In this document: piece after piece, positions 9,986 through 19,642 of the stretch | Numbering within the stretch: position 1 is the first letter of the stretch | Layout of the letters: each line of letters starts with the position of its first letter | Assembly (NCBI RefSeq): GCF_018122735.1 | Contig: NZ_JAGRRD010000001.1 | Location: forward strand, 4,326,615 to 4,390,614 | Reading direction: 5' to 3' | DNA length: 64,000 nt | DNA from: Azoarcus sp. L1K30 | Lineage (GTDB): Bacteria > Pseudomonadota > Gammaproteobacteria > Burkholderiales > Rhodocyclaceae | Translations under genes and position numbers: made by a program | The notes under the pieces: generated by a model | The model's database searches: none | What the model was told of the DNA's origin: nothing | Seen by the model: only the letters and a program-made list of their open reading frames with translations

Positions 9986-10267
9986 TCAGGAAGGGTGGCA
10001 GGCGCAACTGCCGCCGCACGCGGGCGCGCTGCCGGCATCGGACGATGCGTTGGTGCCGGTGGCCGCAGCAGAGGTGGTCTTGCCGCCTCCCTTGAAGTCG
10101 GTCGCATACCAACCGTTGCCCTTGAGCTGGAATCCGGCCGCAGAAAGCTGCTTGACGTAGCTGGTCTTCCCGCAGGAGGGGCAGGTATCGAGCACGGGAT
10201 CGCTCATTTTCTGCAGATGTTCCTTCTGGAATCCACAGCTTTCACAACGATATTCGTAAATAGGCAT
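9986..10267 (-). CDS. FmdB-family zinc-ribbon protein
   Basis: A 93-residue protein starting MPIYEYRCESCGFQKEHLQ with a second CPSCG pair, giving the two CxxC knuckles of the FmdB/CxxC_CxxC_SSSS zinc-ribbon family within residues 7-40. The tail is Gly/Ala-rich and ends CGGSCACHPS. Members are often called regulatory proteins, but the function in aspS-linked loci is unknown. It is co-directional with the DUF502 gene, 24 bases upstream of it. Confidence 0.9.
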   Translation of the reverse strand: MPIYEYRCESCGFQKEHLQKMSDPVLDTCPSCGKTSYVKQLSAAGFQLKGNGWYATDFKGGGKTTSAAATGTNASSDAGSAPACGGSCACHPS

Positions 10268-10442
10268 GACAAGCTCCGGAAAGGCAAGTGCGCAAGTCTA
10301 ACGCAACGCAGCATAAGGAAAAAGCAAAGCGCCACGCTTTGTGGACATCGGCTCAAATGGGGGCATGTCGTCGCCAGTTCAAGGGGGCTGGCGCAAGGGG
10401 GAAGAGCACGAAATGGTCCAATGTCCGGCGCGCGGGTTGCAC

Positions 10443-10477
10443 CGCATGCACCAGACACGAATGCATCTGTGCATGCG
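10443..10477. terminator. Hairpin downstream of pilD
   Basis: CGCATGCA/TGCATGCG plus CAGA/TCTG form a 12-pair stem with a single bulged C and a roughly ten-base loop, 22 bases beyond the pilD stop on the minus strand. No T-tract follows, so it may be a weak terminator or an mRNA 3'-end stabiliser. Confidence 0.45.
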
Positions 10478-10498
10478 TAACTGTCGTGAGGTGTTCGT

Positions 10499-11350
10499 TC
10501 AGATCGTGCCCAGATAGTGACGCGTGATCGATTCGCCCCAGAACAGCGCAATGACGCCCGCGGCCGCGAGATAGGGGCCGAACGGAATGGGAACGTTGCG
10601 ACCGTGACGGGCAAACGCGATCAGGCTGATGCCGACGATGGCGCCGACCACGGAGGAGAGCAGAATGGTCAGCGGCAGTGTCTGCCAGCCGAGCCAGGCT
10701 CCGATGGCGGCAAGCAGCTTGAAGTCGCCGTATCCCATGCCTTCCTTTCCCGTCGTCAGCTTGAATAGCCAGAAAATGGACCACAAGACAAGATAGCCTG
10801 CCATGGCGCCAATCACTGCGCTCTGCAGGTCGGTATAGGTGCCCGCAATATTGAAAGCCAGCCCGAGCCACAGCAGGAGAAGGGTGATATCGTCGGGCAG
10901 CAACTGGGTGTCGAAGTCGATGAAGGTGAGCGCAATCATGGCCCACAGGAACAGCAGTGCGCCGGCGGTGGCGACACTGTAACCGAAATGCCAGGCCGCG
11001 TAACCCGAGAGCACTGCGCTCAGCGTCTCCACTATCGGGTAGCGACGGCCGATCGGTGCCGAGCAGTGGCTGCAGCGACCGCGAAGGATCACGTAGCTCA
11101 CGACCGGTATGTTCTCCAGCGCTGAAATCAGGTGCCCGCAATGGGGGCAGCGTGAGCGCGGTGCGGCCAGGTTGAAGCGCTCCGCCTCGGGCACGGGCTC
11201 GCCGCGCAACTCGGCCGCCTGCGCCAGCCATTCCTGCTCCATCATTCTGGGCAGGCGGTGGATGACCACATTGAGGAAACTGCCGACAAACAGGCCGATC
11301 AGCGTGACGAGGGGTACGAGGGCGAGCGGGTCGCGCAGCAGGTCTGACAT
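10499..11350 (-). CDS. pilD: Prepilin peptidase / N-methyltransferase
   Basis: A 283-residue A24-type aspartic protease that cleaves and N-methylates type IV prepilins in the inner membrane. It has the N-terminal domain with the zinc-type pairs CPHCGH and CSHC (about residues 70-100), about eight membrane segments, and the two catalytic aspartates in FDTQLLPDD (about 150) and GYGDFKLLAAIGAW (about 210). Third gene of the pilB-pilC-pilD run. Confidence 0.95.
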   Translation of the reverse strand: MSDLLRDPLALVPLVTLIGLFVGSFLNVVIHRLPRMMEQEWLAQAAELRGEPVPEAERFNLAAPRSRCPHCGHLISALENIPVVSYVILRGRCSHCSAPIGRRYPIVETLSAVLSGYAAWHFGYSVATAGALLFLWAMIALTFIDFDTQLLPDDITLLLLWLGLAFNIAGTYTDLQSAVIGAMAGYLVLWSIFWLFKLTTGKEGMGYGDFKLLAAIGAWLGWQTLPLTILLSSVVGAIVGISLIAFARHGRNVPIPFGPYLAAAGVIALFWGESITRHYLGTI

Positions 11351-11400
11351 GGATGTGCTTGCAAGGAGGCGGTCCGGCGCCAGCCGGACCGCGGATTGGA

Positions 11401-12639
11401 TCAGACGACGGAGCCGAGTTTGAAGATCGGCAGGTACATGGCGATGACCAGACCGCCGATGACAACGCCGAGAAAGACCATGATGATCGGCTCGAGCAGC
11501 GTAGACAAGCCGGCAACGGCGTCGTCGACCTCCTGCTCGAAGAAGTCGGCAACCTTGGACAGCATGCTGTCGAGCTGGCCCGATTCCTCGCCGATCGACA
11601 CCATCTGCACCACCATGGTCGGAAACACATTGGCGTTCTGCATCGCCACGGTCAGGCTGGTACCGGTGCTGACCTCGTTCTGAATCGCCCTGGTGGCGGT
11701 CAGATATACGTAGTTGCCCGCAGCGCCGCCGACCGAATCCAGCGCCTCGACCAGCGGCACGCCGGCGGCGAACATCGTCGATAGCGTGCGCGCCCAGCGT
11801 GCGACGGTGGCCTTGAGCACGATGTCGCCCACGACCGGAAGCTTGAGGACGGCCCTGTCAACCGCGATCTGCATGGCCGAAGATCGTCGGTAAAGGTATG
11901 AGATGCCTATAATTGTCCCAATAGCGATGGCGAACATCAGATACCAGAACTCGACGACGAAGTCCGACATCGCGATGACGATCAATGTCGGGCCCGGCAG
12001 TTCGGCCCCAAAGCTCGTGAATACCTTCTTGAACTCGGGCACGACGAACAGCATGATCACGGTCACCACTAGGACGGCAACCACGACCACTGCGATCGGA
12101 TAGAAGAGCGCGGACTTGATCTTGCTCTTGATCGCGAGGATCTTTTCCTTGTAGGTCGCGATCCGGTCGAGCAGATTGTCGAGAATACCGGCCTGCTCGC
12201 CTGCGGCGACGAGGTTGCAGAACAGCTTGTCAAAATGTACCGGGTGTTTGCCGAAGGCTTGCGACAGGCTCGAACCGGTTTCGACGTCGGTGCGAACTTC
12301 GTTGAGCATGCGTGCCAGGCTCGGATTGCCCGAACCCTTGATGCCGATGTCGAATGCCTGCAGCAGCGGCACCCCGGATTTCATCATCGTGGCAAGCTGC
12401 CGGGTGAAGAGGGCCACGTCCTTGTCGGTGATCTTGTGACCACGTGACATCTTCTGCTTCTTGACCTTGGTGGTCAGTACGCCCTGGCGACGCAGGGTGG
12501 CCTGAACGAATGCCTCCCCGGTTGCGCGCATTTCACCGCGGATGATCTTGCCGGTCTTGTCCTTTCCTTCCCAGTTGTAGAGATCTTCCTTCGGCCCGAC
12601 CGGGACGCGGCGTTTGGCTGTTCGGGATGCAGTCGCCAT
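11401..12639 (-). CDS. pilC: Type IV pilus inner-membrane platform protein PilC
   Basis: A 412-residue GspF/PilC protein. Two homologous cytoplasmic GspF domains (about residues 75-200 and 280-400) are separated by membrane segments; motifs such as FTRQLATMMKSGVPLLQAF and WARTLSTMFAAGVPLVEAL are the duplicated family signature. It anchors the assembly motor in the inner membrane and couples PilB ATP hydrolysis to pilus extension. It follows pilB by 24 bases and precedes pilD, so the three are probably one operon. Confidence 0.96.
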   Translation of the reverse strand: MATASRTAKRRVPVGPKEDLYNWEGKDKTGKIIRGEMRATGEAFVQATLRRQGVLTTKVKKQKMSRGHKITDKDVALFTRQLATMMKSGVPLLQAFDIGIKGSGNPSLARMLNEVRTDVETGSSLSQAFGKHPVHFDKLFCNLVAAGEQAGILDNLLDRIATYKEKILAIKSKIKSALFYPIAVVVVAVLVVTVIMLFVVPEFKKVFTSFGAELPGPTLIVIAMSDFVVEFWYLMFAIAIGTIIGISYLYRRSSAMQIAVDRAVLKLPVVGDIVLKATVARWARTLSTMFAAGVPLVEALDSVGGAAGNYVYLTATRAIQNEVSTGTSLTVAMQNANVFPTMVVQMVSIGEESGQLDSMLSKVADFFEQEVDDAVAGLSTLLEPIIMVFLGVVIGGLVIAMYLPIFKLGSVV

Positions 12640-12663
12640 GTGTGGGTTTCCCTGTGATCCTTG

Positions 12664-14376
12664 TTATTCGTTGGTGCTTGCCAGCACTTCTTCCAGCGAG
12701 GTCACGCCCTGCCGCACCTTCAGCAGCCCGGATCTGCGCAGATCGCTGACGCCCTCGCGCTCGGCCTGCGCCGCAATATCCATCGAGTTGCCATTGGTCA
12801 TGATGATATGCGCAATCTCCTCGCTCACCGGCATGACCTGGTAAATGCCGACACGTCCCTTGTAGCCGCTGCCCTTGCAGCGTTCGCAACCGACAGGGGC
12901 ATAGGGCTGCCAGCTGCCGTCGAGTTCGTCTTCGTGAAAGCCTGCCTGCAGCAAGGCCTCGACCGGGATGTCGACCGGCTTCTTGCAGGTGCACAGGCGC
13001 CGCGCCAGACGTTGCGCGGTGATCATGATCACCGAGGACGCGATATTGAAGGGCGCCACCCCCATGTTCTTGAGACGCTCCAGCGTGGACGGCGCATCGT
13101 TGGTGTGCAGTGTCGACAGTACCAGGTGGCCGGTCTGTGCGGCCTTGACCGAGATCTCGGCCGTTTCGAGGTCGCGAATTTCGCCCACCATGATCACATC
13201 CGGATCCTGGCGCAAGAAGGCGCGCAGTGCGGCGGCGAAGGTCAGTCCCGCCTTCTCATTGACGTTAACCTGATTGATACCTGGCAGGTTGATTTCAGCG
13301 GGATCCTCCGCCGTCGAGATATTGACGCCTGCCTTGTTGAGCAGGTTGAGGCAGGTGTAGAGCGAAACGGTCTTGCCCGAGCCGGTCGGACCGGTGACGA
13401 GGATCATGCCGTAGGGGCGCTCGATCGCGTCGAGCAAGGCTCTCTTCTGCTCCGGTTCGTATCCTAGCGCATCGACCCCGAGCATGGCGGAACTCGGGTC
13501 GAGGATACGCATCACGATCTTCTCGCCATGCAGTGTGGGCAAGGACGAAACGCGGAAGTCGATGGCCTTGTTCTTCGACAGCACGAGCTTCATCCGGCCA
13601 TCCTGCGGCACGCGCTTTTCCGAGATGTCCAGGCGCGAGATGACCTTTATGCGCGCTGCAATCTTTTCCTTCAGCACCAGCGGGGGCTGCGCAATCTCGC
13701 GCAACACGCCGTCGGTACGCACGCGGATGCGATAGTACTTCTCGTAGGGTTCAAAATGGACATCGGATGCGCCTTCGTTGATGGCGTCGATGAGGATCTT
13801 CTGAATGAACTTGACGACCGGTGCGTCGTCGACCTCGGAGCTGTCTTCTGCCGTTTGATCTGCGGGACCGTCCTGTTGCAGGAGGTCCATGTCGAACTCT
13901 TCGCCGGTCAGCTCCTGCAGCGTCTGCTGCGCCGTTTCACTCAGCGACTCGGCGAGCTTTCCGAGCTTGTCGACCTCGACGATGATCAGATCGAGTTGCA
14001 GGCCGGTCTGGAAGCGAATCTCGTCCAGCACCCGCATGTTGGACGGGTCTGCGACTGCAAGCGTGATTCGGTTCTGCCGTTTTCCCAGTGCGACGACCTG
14101 ATGCTTGATCATCAGCTTTCGATCAATGGCGTCGCGCGGCAGGCTGCCGCGGTCGATCGCGCTGATGTCGAGCAGCGGATAGCCGAAGGTTTCGGCTGCA
14201 AAGCGGGCGATGTCCCGCGGGGTCATGAGCCCGCGTTGTGTCAGCTCGAGCAGGAAGGCATTGGTCGAGCCGTTGGCCTTGGGGGAACAGCCCAGCGCGT
14301 CGGCTTCGGTCAGCCGACCGTTCTGTATCAATGCTCGCGCAAGACCACTCAACGCGGTTTGTGGGTTTGCTGCCAT
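12664..14376 (-). CDS. pilB: Type IV pilus extension ATPase PilB
   Basis: A 570-residue GspE/PilB secretion ATPase. The N-terminal MshEN-type domain (about residues 30-165) precedes the RecA-like core with Walker A GPTGSGKT (near 330), an Asp box, Walker B VGEIRDLETAEIS (near 395), and a C-terminal tetracysteine zinc element (CTCKKP...CERCKGSGYKG, about 460-500). It powers pilus polymerisation. The start gives full family length; the first gene of pilB-pilC-pilD. Confidence 0.97.
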   Translation of the reverse strand: MAANPQTALSGLARALIQNGRLTEADALGCSPKANGSTNAFLLELTQRGLMTPRDIARFAAETFGYPLLDISAIDRGSLPRDAIDRKLMIKHQVVALGKRQNRITLAVADPSNMRVLDEIRFQTGLQLDLIIVEVDKLGKLAESLSETAQQTLQELTGEEFDMDLLQQDGPADQTAEDSSEVDDAPVVKFIQKILIDAINEGASDVHFEPYEKYYRIRVRTDGVLREIAQPPLVLKEKIAARIKVISRLDISEKRVPQDGRMKLVLSKNKAIDFRVSSLPTLHGEKIVMRILDPSSAMLGVDALGYEPEQKRALLDAIERPYGMILVTGPTGSGKTVSLYTCLNLLNKAGVNISTAEDPAEINLPGINQVNVNEKAGLTFAAALRAFLRQDPDVIMVGEIRDLETAEISVKAAQTGHLVLSTLHTNDAPSTLERLKNMGVAPFNIASSVIMITAQRLARRLCTCKKPVDIPVEALLQAGFHEDELDGSWQPYAPVGCERCKGSGYKGRVGIYQVMPVSEEIAHIIMTNGNSMDIAAQAEREGVSDLRRSGLLKVRQGVTSLEEVLASTNE

Positions 14377-14504
14377 CTCCCGCTCTCGAGGCGCCGACCC
14401 GTCAGGTGTCGACGTTCGTAATTATGTGACATTCGATGTTGCACGCCCGGCCATCGCTTGTAAAGCCCCGCGGGGCGCATCTTTCGACTGTCCGGCCGCG
14501 CCGG

Positions 14505-15827
14505 CTAGGCCGTGCGGAACAGGCGAGCCGTGCGCACGCGTCGGTCCTGAGTCTGAATGACCTCGATGGGCGTACCTGCAATGCGGACCGACAGACCGGT
14601 TTCCGGTATGTCCTGCAAGTATTCCAGCAGCAGCCCATTGAGCGTCTTGGGGCCATCGGTGGGAAGCTCGAGGCCCAGTTGGCGATTGATTTCCCGCAGG
14701 TTGGTGCTGCCGTCTACGGTCACGCTGCCGTCATCGCCCCAATGCAATCGTCGGCCCGACTCCGGAGTGCTGGTGGTGAACTTGCCGATCAGCTCTTCGA
14801 TGATGTCCTCAAGCGTCACCAGACCGAGCATCTCGCCATATTCGTCCACGACCAGCGCAAGGCGCTGCTGATTCTCCTGGAAAAACTGGATCTGCGAGTA
14901 AAGGGGGGTGTCGGCGGGAACAAAGTAAGGCTTGCTCATCAACTCCCGGATCAGTTCGACGTTCAGCTCCGCGTCGAGCACCTCGCCCAGCAGGCGACGC
15001 AGATGGAGTACGCCGATCACCTGCTCGCTGTCGCCGTCATGGACGGGCAGACGCGTGTGGTAACTGGTGGCAATGCGCTCACGCAATTCCTCGATCGGCG
15101 CCGAAAGGTCGATGCCGTCAATGGCGCCGCGGGGGGTCATGACATCCTCGACGGTGATGCTCTCGAGATCGAACAGGTTCATCAGGATGTTGCGGTGCGT
15201 CTTGGGAATGTACTGGCCCGACTCCAGCACCATTGCCCGCAACTCCTCGACCGAAAGCGCGGCCGCGCCGTTGTCGGCACGGGGCTGCAGTCGCAGCAGA
15301 TGGAGCAGACCGCTCGAGAACAGATTGATGAACCAGATCACCGAGTAGAACACGCGCAACAATGCGCTCAGCGGATAACTCACGATCAGGGCGAGACGAT
15401 CCGCGTGGTGTGCGCCGATGACCTTCGGGGTGATCTCGGAGAATACCAGGATCATGAACGTGACCACGAGGGTGGCCAAGCCCAGCGCCCAGCGATCGTC
15501 GCCGAAAAGCTCCATGGTGATGACGCTCACCAGTGTCGCCGCCGCGGTATTCACCAGGTTGTTGAACAGCAGGATGACGCCCAGCAAGCGATCGGTCTGA
15601 TTCAGGAGGTTGATCGCAAGCGTTGCGCCGCGATGTTCCTGTGCGGCCAGTGAGCGCAGGCGGTATCGATTTGCCGCCATCATGACGGTCTCCGACATTG
15701 AAAACATGCCCGAAACCAGGAGAAGGAAGGCCAACGCGCCGAATTGCGCAGTAATACCGATATCTAACACGTAGTGGACGATCGAATGCGGGGCTTGAGT
15801 ATCGAAGCCATGGTGAGCCGATGTCAA
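14505..15827 (-). CDS. CorC/HlyC family membrane protein with CBS domains (CNNM-like)
   Basis: A 440-residue protein with an N-terminal CNNM/DUF21 membrane domain (about residues 20-200, four hydrophobic segments including NLLNQTDRLLGVILLFNNL), two CBS domains (about 215-335, with DVMTPRGAIDGID and VVDEYGEMLGLVTLEDIIEELIGK) and a C-terminal CorC/HlyC transporter-associated domain (about 355-435). Relatives act in Mg2+/Co2+ efflux or resistance. The assigned start is TTG and no ribosome site is visible, so the N-terminus is uncertain; a GTG at 15770 is an alternative. Confidence 0.88.
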   Translation of the reverse strand: MTSAHHGFDTQAPHSIVHYVLDIGITAQFGALAFLLLVSGMFSMSETVMMAANRYRLRSLAAQEHRGATLAINLLNQTDRLLGVILLFNNLVNTAAATLVSVITMELFGDDRWALGLATLVVTFMILVFSEITPKVIGAHHADRLALIVSYPLSALLRVFYSVIWFINLFSSGLLHLLRLQPRADNGAAALSVEELRAMVLESGQYIPKTHRNILMNLFDLESITVEDVMTPRGAIDGIDLSAPIEELRERIATSYHTRLPVHDGDSEQVIGVLHLRRLLGEVLDAELNVELIRELMSKPYFVPADTPLYSQIQFFQENQQRLALVVDEYGEMLGLVTLEDIIEELIGKFTTSTPESGRRLHWGDDGSVTVDGSTNLREINRQLGLELPTDGPKTLNGLLLEYLQDIPETGLSVRIAGTPIEVIQTQDRRVRTARLFRTA

Positions 15828-15844
15828 CCGGCATGCATGCCGGT
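15827..15844. repeat. Perfect 18-bp palindrome
   Basis: ACCGGCATGCATGCCGGT is fully self-complementary and lies between the stop of the YpjD-like gene and the start of the CBS-domain gene. It could be an operator or part of a transcript end; no T-tract follows on either strand. Confidence 0.6.
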
Positions 15845-15860
15845 CGCAAGCGCCGTCCGT

Positions 15861-16691
15861 TCAGCCGACCCGTTGCAGCAGGACTTCGACGACGAATCGG
15901 CTCCCGACATAGGCCAGCATCAGGGCCACGAACCCCGCAAGGGTCCAGCGCAGCGCGAGCTTGCCGCGCCAGCCCCAGGCGTGGCGTCCGAACAGCAGAG
16001 TGCCGAAGAGAAGCCAGGACACGAACGCGAAGACCGTCTTGTGATCGAGGCGAAAAGCCTTCCCAAACAGGCTCTCGGAAAAAACGACGCCGGTGACGAG
16101 CGTCAGCGTCAGCAGCACGAAGGCAATGCCGATGAGGCGGAAGAGCAGGGCTTCCATCGTCAGCAGCGGCGGCAGGCCCGACAGCAGTCGTGAAAAACGG
16201 GCATTGTGGAGTTGCCGCTCGGCGATGGCCATCAGCATCGCGTGCAGTGCCGCGAGCGTAAACAGGCTGTAGGCCAGCATGGCGATGATGAAATGCGCGC
16301 GAAACGCCGGCGAAGTCGCATTGGTCAACACATGTTCGCCCGGAAAGACGATCGGCAGCAGGCTGGCGACGACACCCGCCGGAAGTACGGCGGCATGGAG
16401 CCCGTCGAGGCGGGTATAGAGCGTTTCCACCCAGTAGAAGCAGATGGCGAGCCACACCATCAGCGACAATGCGACGCCGAAGCCGAAGCGCATCTCGTTT
16501 CCCGGGAACAGGGCCGAATGCAGTGCGGCGCCGTGAATGAGGATCGCAAACAGCAGCAGCAGACGTTCGCGTCCGGACATGCACTGTCGACGGGGGGCGC
16601 TCGGGGCGACGAGCACGCAGGTACGCCAGAACCAGGCACCGAGGCCGGCATAAAGCGTCGCAGGGAGGAGATGAAGTAGAATTGGGTGCAT
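15861..16691 (-). CDS. Cytochrome c assembly (CcsA/YpjD-like) membrane protein
   Basis: A 276-residue polytopic protein with about eight hydrophobic segments and the CcsA/ResC-like C-terminal stretch FAFVSWLLFGTLLFGRHAWGW. It corresponds to the YpjD-type protein usually found divergent from ffh in betaproteobacteria. ATG 16691 is chosen because an earlier in-frame start at 16751 would run into the ffh coding region; the start MHPILLHLLPATLYAGL fits the family. Homologues contribute to haem handling or cytochrome c biogenesis, but for YpjD this is not proven. Confidence 0.88.
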   Translation of the reverse strand: MHPILLHLLPATLYAGLGAWFWRTCVLVAPSAPRRQCMSGRERLLLLFAILIHGAALHSALFPGNEMRFGFGVALSLMVWLAICFYWVETLYTRLDGLHAAVLPAGVVASLLPIVFPGEHVLTNATSPAFRAHFIIAMLAYSLFTLAALHAMLMAIAERQLHNARFSRLLSGLPPLLTMEALLFRLIGIAFVLLTLTLVTGVVFSESLFGKAFRLDHKTVFAFVSWLLFGTLLFGRHAWGWRGKLALRWTLAGFVALMLAYVGSRFVVEVLLQRVG

Positions 16692-16740
16692 ACAGACCCG
16701 CAGTTTACTCCAAGTCACTCCCGCCGAAGGTCTCCACAAC

Positions 16741-18108
16741 ATGCTAGACAACCTTACTCAACGCCTGTCCAAGGTCGTCAAGACCCTGCGTGGTCAGGCG
16801 CGACTGACAGAAGACAACATCCAGGAGGCCATGCGTGAGGTACGCATGGCCTTGCTGGAGGCCGACGTCGCGCTGCCAGTGGTCAAGGATTTCATCAATC
16901 GCGTCAAGGAAAAGGCCGTCGGGCAGGAGGTGATCTCCTCGCTGACGCCGGGTCAGGCTCTGGTGGGCGTCGTCCACGATGAACTCAAGGCCTTGATGGG
17001 GGGCGCGCACCAGGGCTTGAACCTTGCCACCCAGCCTCCGGCCGTGGTGCTGATGGCAGGCCTCCAGGGGGCGGGCAAGACCACGACGACCGGCAAGCTG
17101 GCAAAGCTGCTGAAGGAAACCCAGGGCAAGAAGGTCCTGGTGGTGTCGGCCGACGTCTATCGTCCGGCCGCGATCGAGCAGCTCAAGACCGTGGCGGCGC
17201 AGGCCGGGGTCGATTTCTTTCCGTCGACGGCCGAGCAGAAGCCGGTCGACATCGCGCTGGCGGCACTCGACTACGCGCGAAAGCACCACAACGATGTGCT
17301 GCTGGTCGATACGGCGGGGCGCCTCGCCATCGACGAAGCCATGATGGCCGAGATCAAGGCCTTGCATACGGCGGTCAAGCCGATCGAAACCCTGTTCGTG
17401 GTCGATGCCATGCTCGGACAGGATGCGGTGAATACCGCGCGCGCGTTCAACGACGCCTTGCCGCTGACAGGCGTGGTGTTGACCAAACTCGATGGTGATT
17501 CGCGTGGCGGCGCTGCACTGTCTGTTCGCCACGTCACCGGCAAGCCGTTGAAATACGCCGGCGTGGGTGAAAAGCTGACAGGCCTGGAACCCTTCCACCC
17601 GGATCGAATGGCCAGCCGCATTCTCGGCATGGGCGATATCCTCGGTCTGGTGGAGGAGGCTCGACGCGGTGTCGACGAGGATCAGGCGCGCGCCTTTGCG
17701 CAGAAGCTCAAGGCAGGCAAGGGGTTCGATCTCAGCGATTTCAAGGAACAGATCGGGCAGATGCGCAAGATGGGCGGGTTGTCGTCGATGCTGGACAAGC
17801 TGCCGGCACAATTCGCTCAGGCCGCCGGAAAGCTTCAGGGCGGGACGGAGGAAAAGGCGATTGGCCGCATCGAAGGCATCATCAACTCCATGACCCCGCT
17901 CGAGCGCGCCAAGCCCGAACTGCTCAAGGCCAGCCGTAAGCGGCGCATTGCGGCGGGGGCCGGGGTGACGGTGCAGGAGGTCAACCGGCTGCTCAATCAG
18001 TTCGAACAGACGCAGAAGGTGATGAAGCAGTTCTCCAAGGGCGGCATGGCGAAGATGATGCGCAGCATGAAAGGCATGTTGCCCGGCATGCCTGGAATGC
18101 CTCGCTGA
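16741..18108 (+). CDS. ffh: Signal recognition particle protein Ffh (SRP54)
   Basis: A 455-residue SRP GTPase. The N-domain (about residues 1-85) is followed by the G-domain with P-loop GLQGAGKTTTTGKLA (near 105), VVSADVYRPAAIEQL (near 135), DTAGR (near 190) and TKLDGDSRGGAALS (near 248), and the Met-rich M-domain (about 325-455, ending MKGMLPGMPGMPR) that binds signal peptides and 4.5S RNA. It directs membrane proteins to FtsY and SecYEG. The ATG is 49 bases from the divergent YpjD-like start. Confidence 0.98.
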   Translation: MLDNLTQRLSKVVKTLRGQARLTEDNIQEAMREVRMALLEADVALPVVKDFINRVKEKAVGQEVISSLTPGQALVGVVHDELKALMGGAHQGLNLATQPPAVVLMAGLQGAGKTTTTGKLAKLLKETQGKKVLVVSADVYRPAAIEQLKTVAAQAGVDFFPSTAEQKPVDIALAALDYARKHHNDVLLVDTAGRLAIDEAMMAEIKALHTAVKPIETLFVVDAMLGQDAVNTARAFNDALPLTGVVLTKLDGDSRGGAALSVRHVTGKPLKYAGVGEKLTGLEPFHPDRMASRILGMGDILGLVEEARRGVDEDQARAFAQKLKAGKGFDLSDFKEQIGQMRKMGGLSSMLDKLPAQFAQAAGKLQGGTEEKAIGRIEGIINSMTPLERAKPELLKASRKRRIAAGAGVTVQEVNRLLNQFEQTQKVMKQFSKGGMAKMMRSMKGMLPGMPGMPR

Positions 18109-18119
18109 GTGCTGCAGGA

Positions 18120-18896
18120 ATGAAGGAGATCATCCTCGCGCTCGGTCGCTCGCTGCGCAGCCTGACGCGCACCGGCATTTTCTGGCACCTGATCTGGCCC
18201 GGCATCTTCGCCACCGTGCTGTGGACGGTGGTGGCGGTGATGTCCTGGACCTTCATCGTAGAGGGCGTCGTGGCCTGGATCGATGGCTTGAGCTGGGTGG
18301 GGGGCTGGCTGGATTCGTCCGAGGTCGCGGCGGGGGTGCTGGTCGTGCTGGTCAAGATCGCAGTCGCGCTCGCCTTCGTGCCCCTGATTTACGTTACGGC
18401 GGCCATTCTGGTGGCCGTTGTGGCCTTGCCGATGATGCTGGAACGTGTTGCCAGGCGCGACTACGCCGATCTCGAGATGCGGCGGGGCGGCTCGAACATG
18501 GGAAGCGTGTGGAATGCGCTGGTTGCCACGGGACTCTTCCTCGGTGCACTGCTGCTGTCGCTGCCGTTCTGGTTGTTGCCGGGCGTGGGTTTGGTTGTGC
18601 CCGTATTGCTGACCGGCTGGCTCAACCAGCGTGCCTTTGGCTACGATGCCCTCATGATGCATGCCGATCGAGAAGAATTGGGCCGGCTGCGTGTCGACCA
18701 GCGCATGCCGATGCTGGTGCTTGGCGGCGGGACGGCGCTGCTCGCCTATGTGCCGCTGGTCAATCTGCTTGCCCCGGCGTTTTCCGGGCTGTCCTTCGTG
18801 CATTTCATGCTTGAATCGCTGCGCCGGGATCGCACCCGCAACGGCGTCACGATTCTTGACCCCCAACCCTCCAGCCTGCCCAGGATCAGCGAATGA
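18120..18896 (+). CDS. EI24/CysZ-like membrane protein
   Basis: A 258-residue membrane protein with four or more long hydrophobic segments and the EI24-domain pattern, including LPMMLERVARRDYADLEMRRGG and GWLNQRAFGYDAL. Bacterial relatives include the sulfate permease CysZ, but most are uncharacterised. It follows ffh by 11 bases and overlaps the next gene by 4 bases (ATGA), so it is probably co-transcribed with it. Confidence 0.87.
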   Translation: MKEIILALGRSLRSLTRTGIFWHLIWPGIFATVLWTVVAVMSWTFIVEGVVAWIDGLSWVGGWLDSSEVAAGVLVVLVKIAVALAFVPLIYVTAAILVAVVALPMMLERVARRDYADLEMRRGGSNMGSVWNALVATGLFLGALLLSLPFWLLPGVGLVVPVLLTGWLNQRAFGYDALMMHADREELGRLRVDQRMPMLVLGGGTALLAYVPLVNLLAPAFSGLSFVHFMLESLRRDRTRNGVTILDPQPSSLPRISE

Positions 18897-19642
18897 GCTT
18901 TGGTGCCCTCATCATCGGTGACGAGATTCTCTCCGGTCGTCGCAGCGACAAACACCTTGCCCGCCTCATCGAGCTGCTCCGTGCCCGGGGTCTGAAGCTG
19001 GGCTGGGCGCGCTACGCGGGCGACGAGCCGGGGCAACTGGTGGGCACGCTAAAGCAGACGTTTGCCAGCGGTGACATCGTGTTCAGCTTCGGCGGCATTG
19101 GCGCCACGCCCGACGATCATACCCGTCAGAGCGCGGCCACTGCGCTTGGCTGCGAGTTGGCGCTGCATCCGGATGCGGAGGCCGAGATCCGGGCGCGTTT
19201 CGGTGCCGAGCTCACGCCTGCTCGGCTGCAAATGGGGGTCTTTCCGGTGGGCAGCGAGATCATTCCGAATCCGTACAATCGCATTCCCGGCTTCTCGATC
19301 CGGAACCATCACTTCGTGCCCGGTTTTCCGGTCATGGCCTGGCCAATGGTGGAGTGGGTGCTCGATAACCGTTATCGGGAACTCCACCACGCCGAGGATT
19401 ATGTGGAGCAGTCCGTCACCGTGTGGGATGCCTATGAAGGGCAATTGATCGAGCTCATGCGTGAGCTGACCGCTGCATTTCCCGACACGACGCTGTTCAG
19501 CCTGCCCACCATCGCGGCCGAGGGGCAGCGCCGCTGCATCGAACTCGGGATGAAGGGCACATCGGCTCGGGTGATCGAGGCGATGACGATGCTCAAGGCC
19601 GGCGTCACCCAATGTGGATTTGCATGGGAAGACAGGTCCTGA
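18893..19642 (+). CDS. CinA/MoaB-type molybdopterin-binding domain protein
   Basis: A 249-residue protein with the MoCF-binding fold seen in CinA, MoaB and MogA: GDEILSGRRSDKH near the N-terminus and FSFGGIGATPDDHTRQSAATALG around residues 65-90. It has only the N-terminal CinA-type domain and lacks the C-terminal nicotinamide-nucleotide amidase domain. Substrate and role are not defined for such stand-alone versions. It overlaps its neighbours on both sides. Confidence 0.88.
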   Translation: MSFGALIIGDEILSGRRSDKHLARLIELLRARGLKLGWARYAGDEPGQLVGTLKQTFASGDIVFSFGGIGATPDDHTRQSAATALGCELALHPDAEAEIRARFGAELTPARLQMGVFPVGSEIIPNPYNRIPGFSIRNHHFVPGFPVMAWPMVEWVLDNRYRELHHAEDYVEQSVTVWDAYEGQLIELMRELTAAFPDTTLFSLPTIAAEGQRRCIELGMKGTSARVIEAMTMLKAGVTQCGFAWEDRS

